From an uncultured Prevotella sp. (GTDB lineage: Bacteria; Bacteroidota; Bacteroidia; Bacteroidales; Bacteroidaceae), in contig CAMVOS010000020.1 of the NCBI GenBank assembly GCA_947169185.1, forward strand, positions 1 to 45,487: a stretch of 45,487 nucleotides of DNA. The letters run 5' to 3'. Positions 43,099-45,487 of the stretch are shown one piece after another. The notes under the pieces are model-generated. The model had not been told where the DNA came from. It saw only the letters and a program-made list of their open reading frames with translations, and made no database searches. Within the stretch, counting starts at the first letter, position 1. Every line of letters begins with the position of its first letter. The translations under genes and the position numbers were made by a program.

Positions 43099-45302
43099 AA
43101 TCGTTCCACTTGTTTTACACCTTTTACGGTACGCAGTTTCTTGATGAGCGACTCCAGACGCGTGGTGTCGTTGAGCATGATGGTTAGATTACCGCTGAAC
43201 AACCCGTCATGCGAGTCGATATTGATGCTGCGAAGAATGAGTTTTTCTTCACGCGATATGATACTGGTCAGATTGTTCACGATGCCGATGTCGTCGTTGC
43301 CAATGACACGTAGTGTAATCTCGTATTGCGAGGTACCCTTGCCGCTCCATTTGGCTTTCACGATACGGTAGCCGAAACGTTTCTTCAGTTCAGGCGCATT
43401 AGGGCAGTCTTCGCGATGAATCTTGATACCACCACTAACGGTCACGAAACCAAATACCTTATCGCCATAGATGGGCTGACAGCAGCGTGCCAGCTGATAG
43501 TCGACACCCTTCAGATTACGGTCTATCACCAATACATCCTCATGGATATTATCCTTGGGCAGACGCGACTCGTCCAACACGAAGTTGGCGGCACTTTCAG
43601 CCAAGTTGTTTCCTGTTACAGGACCATCACCTTGCTGCAGTTCTATATAGCGCTCAATGACGGTGTTGACGTCCAGTTCGCCTGAAGCTATCTGACGGTA
43701 GAAGTCGCTGACCTCTTTGAAACCTAACTTCTTAATGAGGTGCTGCATGGTAGGCTCGTCCAATTCTAGTTTCTTGTTCTTGAACTTACGTTCTAGCATC
43801 TCTTTGACAAAAAGACCTTCTTTGACTTGCGTCTCTTTCAGGGCCAGACGAATCTTCGATTTGGCACGCGACGTCTTCACAATGCTCATCCATTCCTGCC
43901 GTGGTTTCTGTGTCGACGACGTCATGATTTCAACCTGATCGCCACTCTGCAATTGCTGACGGATGGTGACAACCTTATTATTAATACGCGCTCCCACGCA
44001 GGCGTTACCTATCTTAGAATGGATATGATAGGCGAAGTCCAGAACGGTGGCACCTTTGGGAAACTTAAACAAATCGCCCTTGGGAGTGAACACAAAGACC
44101 TCGTCTTCATACAGGTCCATCTTAAACTGGTCCATCGCATCCAGGCCGTCGCTGGTTTCCAGCATCGAACGGATATTGGTGAGCCACTCGTCCAGTCCCG
44201 ATTCGCTCTTAACACCTTTGTAGCGCCAATGGGCGGCAACGCCTCGCTCAGCTACCTCGTCCATACGTTCGGTTCTGATTTGAACCTCTACCCATTTCTT
44301 GTCGGGACCAAGCACGGTGATATGCAGACTCTCGTAACCGTTCGACTTAGGTACGCTCAGCCAGTCGCGCAGACGTTTAGGGTTGGGCTGGTACATTGAC
44401 GTGACAATGGCAAAAGCCTGCCAGCATTGAAGCTTCTCTTTCTCTATCGGCGTGTCTATGATGACGCGAATGGCAAACAGGTCGTAGACGCCTTCAAAAG
44501 GACACTTCTGTTTCTTCATCTTCTGCCAGATGGAGTGGATACTCTTCGTACGGCCTTTGATATGAAAATGCAGTCCTGCCTCCGTCAGACGTTCAGAGAT
44601 TGGCTTGATGAACTGTTCAATATAGGCATCACGGCTCTTTTTCGTCGCGCTCAGCTTCTCCTTGATATGGTAGTAGGCGTCGTGTTCCAAATATTTCAGC
44701 GACAGGTCTTCCAACTCGCTCTTCAGCTTGTAGAGACCAAGCTTGTGGGCCAACGGTGCATAGAGATATGCAGCCTCTTCCGATACTTCTCGCTTGGCCT
44801 CAATATGTTTGGTGTCACGAATCTGGCGCATCAGGTTGACACGATCGGCTATCATGATTAGAATCACACGCATGTCCTCGGCAAACGACAACAGCAGATT
44901 GCGGAAGTTCTCGGTTTCGACAACAGGATTCTTCTGGTACAGTTCCTGGATGCGCTGCAAACCATGCAGGATGCGCGCCACCGATTCGCCATACTGTTCC
45001 TTTACTTCTTCGACGCTCAGGAAACCTTGCTCGATACTGGGACGAAGCAGTACCGCCAGCACACCATCACGGCGCAAACCAATCTCGTCAACTATCAGCT
45101 GAGCAGTTTGGAAAGCCAGTAGGATAGGGTTGAGACCGAAAATGTTTCGGCTCACCTGACATTGCTCTATAGTATATAAAAGATGATTGCGCATGCGCGA
45201 TTCGTCATCTGGCAATAGAGTCGAGGCTATCTGTTCACGTATTCGCTGATAGAGTTGTAAGGCTTGTTCTTTCTCCTTGATGGTAAATTCTAATCGCTCC
45301 AC
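43095..45302 (-). CDS. RelA/SpoT homologue with degenerate hydrolase site
   Basis: A 735-residue long RSH enzyme: N-terminal HD-like region (about 30-180), synthetase (about 245-365: RTKSIHSIWQKMK, YDLFAIRVIID, NGYESLH), TGS (about 395-460) and C-terminal ACT (about 655-735). The HD pair is missing: VLAVLLRPSIEQG replaces the usual LLHDVVEDT, and ADRVNLMRQ replaces ADRLHNMRT. It should make but not degrade (p)ppGpp. RLRD at 310-313 is of the basic RxKD type and not the EFDD of E. coli RelA. A separate hydrolase is expected elsewhere. Confidence 0.92.
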   Translation of the reverse strand: MERLEFTIKEKEQALQLYQRIREQIASTLLPDDESRMRNHLLYTIEQCQVSRNIFGLNPILLAFQTAQLIVDEIGLRRDGVLAVLLRPSIEQGFLSVEEVKEQYGESVARILHGLQRIQELYQKNPVVETENFRNLLLSFAEDMRVILIMIADRVNLMRQIRDTKHIEAKREVSEEAAYLYAPLAHKLGLYKLKSELEDLSLKYLEHDAYYHIKEKLSATKKSRDAYIEQFIKPISERLTEAGLHFHIKGRTKSIHSIWQKMKKQKCPFEGVYDLFAIRVIIDTPIEKEKLQCWQAFAIVTSMYQPNPKRLRDWLSVPKSNGYESLHITVLGPDKKWVEVQIRTERMDEVAERGVAAHWRYKGVKSESGLDEWLTNIRSMLETSDGLDAMDQFKMDLYEDEVFVFTPKGDLFKFPKGATVLDFAYHIHSKIGNACVGARINNKVVTIRQQLQSGDQVEIMTSSTQKPRQEWMSIVKTSRAKSKIRLALKETQVKEGLFVKEMLERKFKNKKLELDEPTMQHLIKKLGFKEVSDFYRQIASGELDVNTVIERYIELQQGDGPVTGNNLAESAANFVLDESRLPKDNIHEDVLVIDRNLKGVDYQLARCCQPIYGDKVFGFVTVSGGIKIHREDCPNAPELKKRFGYRIVKAKWSGKGTSQYEITLRVIGNDDIGIVNNLTSIISREEKLILRSINIDSHDGLFSGNLTIMLNDTTRLESLIKKLRTVKGVKQVERL

Positions 45303-45333
45303 AATGTATGTTTTTATTCCGCTTTTTGCATGG

Positions 45334-45341
45334 CAAAGTTA
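45334..45341 (-). promoter_or_regulatory. RSH promoter, -7 element
   Basis: Minus-strand TAACTTTG, 32 bases upstream of the RSH start; the -33 position reads CTTG at 20-base spacing. Confidence 0.55.
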
Positions 45342-45420
45342 CAAAGAAGTCAAGAAATGTGCAAGAAAAAAGACGAGAAAGTGCAATTATTCACTTTTTT
45401 TGAAAAAAATCGGGAAAAAG

Positions 45421-45452
45421 TTTGGTGGGTAACGAAAAAAGCATTACCTTTG
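45421..45452 (+). promoter_or_regulatory. Promoter of a gene beyond the right edge
   Basis: TTTG (45421-45424), a 20-base spacer and TACCTTTG (45445-45452), reading out of the window. The transcribed part seen here (about 30 bases) has no start codon that can be judged. Confidence 0.75.
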
Positions 45453-45487
45453 CACCCGCAATCAAGAGAGATGCACCTCCCAAAGAG

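Overview
The window is a piece of a Bacteroidota chromosome, most likely a Prevotella/Segatella-type gut or rumen bacterium. The evidence is: many promoters of the Bacteroidota form TTTG-N19/20-TAnnTTTG with little Shine-Dalgarno signal; DUF4494 and DUF4738 proteins; the ATP synthase gene order beta-epsilon-(small membrane protein)-a-c-b-delta-alpha-gamma; and secreted proteins with Prevotella-style C-terminal tails. Species cannot be fixed from sequence alone.

Layout. 0-8.4 kb (minus strand): the start of purC, phoH, tagaturonate reductase (uxaB), threonine synthase (thrC), ribosomal proteins L21/L27, a candidate small RNA, a LolA-like periplasmic protein and a TonB-dependent receptor. 8.3-12.2 kb: tRNA-Gly(CCC), tRNA-Thr(CGT), uvrA, then a 0.67 kb spacer with a candidate structured RNA, mirrored repeat arrays and a perfect 36-bp palindrome. 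12.2-20.9 kb (plus strand): rfbC, a DUF4738 lipoprotein and the complete nine-gene F1Fo ATP synthase operon. 20.9-29.8 kb: an accessory island with phased 21-22 bp repeats, a RelE/ParE-type toxin-antitoxin pair bracketed by two ~88-bp promoter-bearing direct repeats, a ~300-nt structured leader or ncRNA, a low-GC PD-(D/E)XK nuclease-like gene, and two large secreted repeat proteins (GLUG/cohesin-like/dockerin and cohesin-like/MBG). 29.9-39.8 kb (minus strand): pyrF, prfA, tRNA-Ser(CGA), a YigZ protein, a DUF1015 protein, a HIT protein, uxuB-uxuA, a LolC/E-type permease and an aminotransferase. 39.9-45.5 kb: a membrane pseudokinase, DUF4494 and YggS genes (plus) converge on an EFR1 ferredoxin and a RelA/SpoT homologue with a degenerate hydrolase site (minus).

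Functional links. uxaB and the uxuAB pair serve the galacturonate and glucuronate branches of hexuronate (pectin-type) breakdown. The rest of the backbone is housekeeping: energy, translation, repair, nucleotide and amino acid synthesis, stringent response. The most novel material is the accessory island at 20.9-29.8 kb and the non-coding candidates at 5.1, 11.7-12.1 and 22.4-22.7 kb. All RNA, promoter and repeat calls were made by eye and are unverified by computation.
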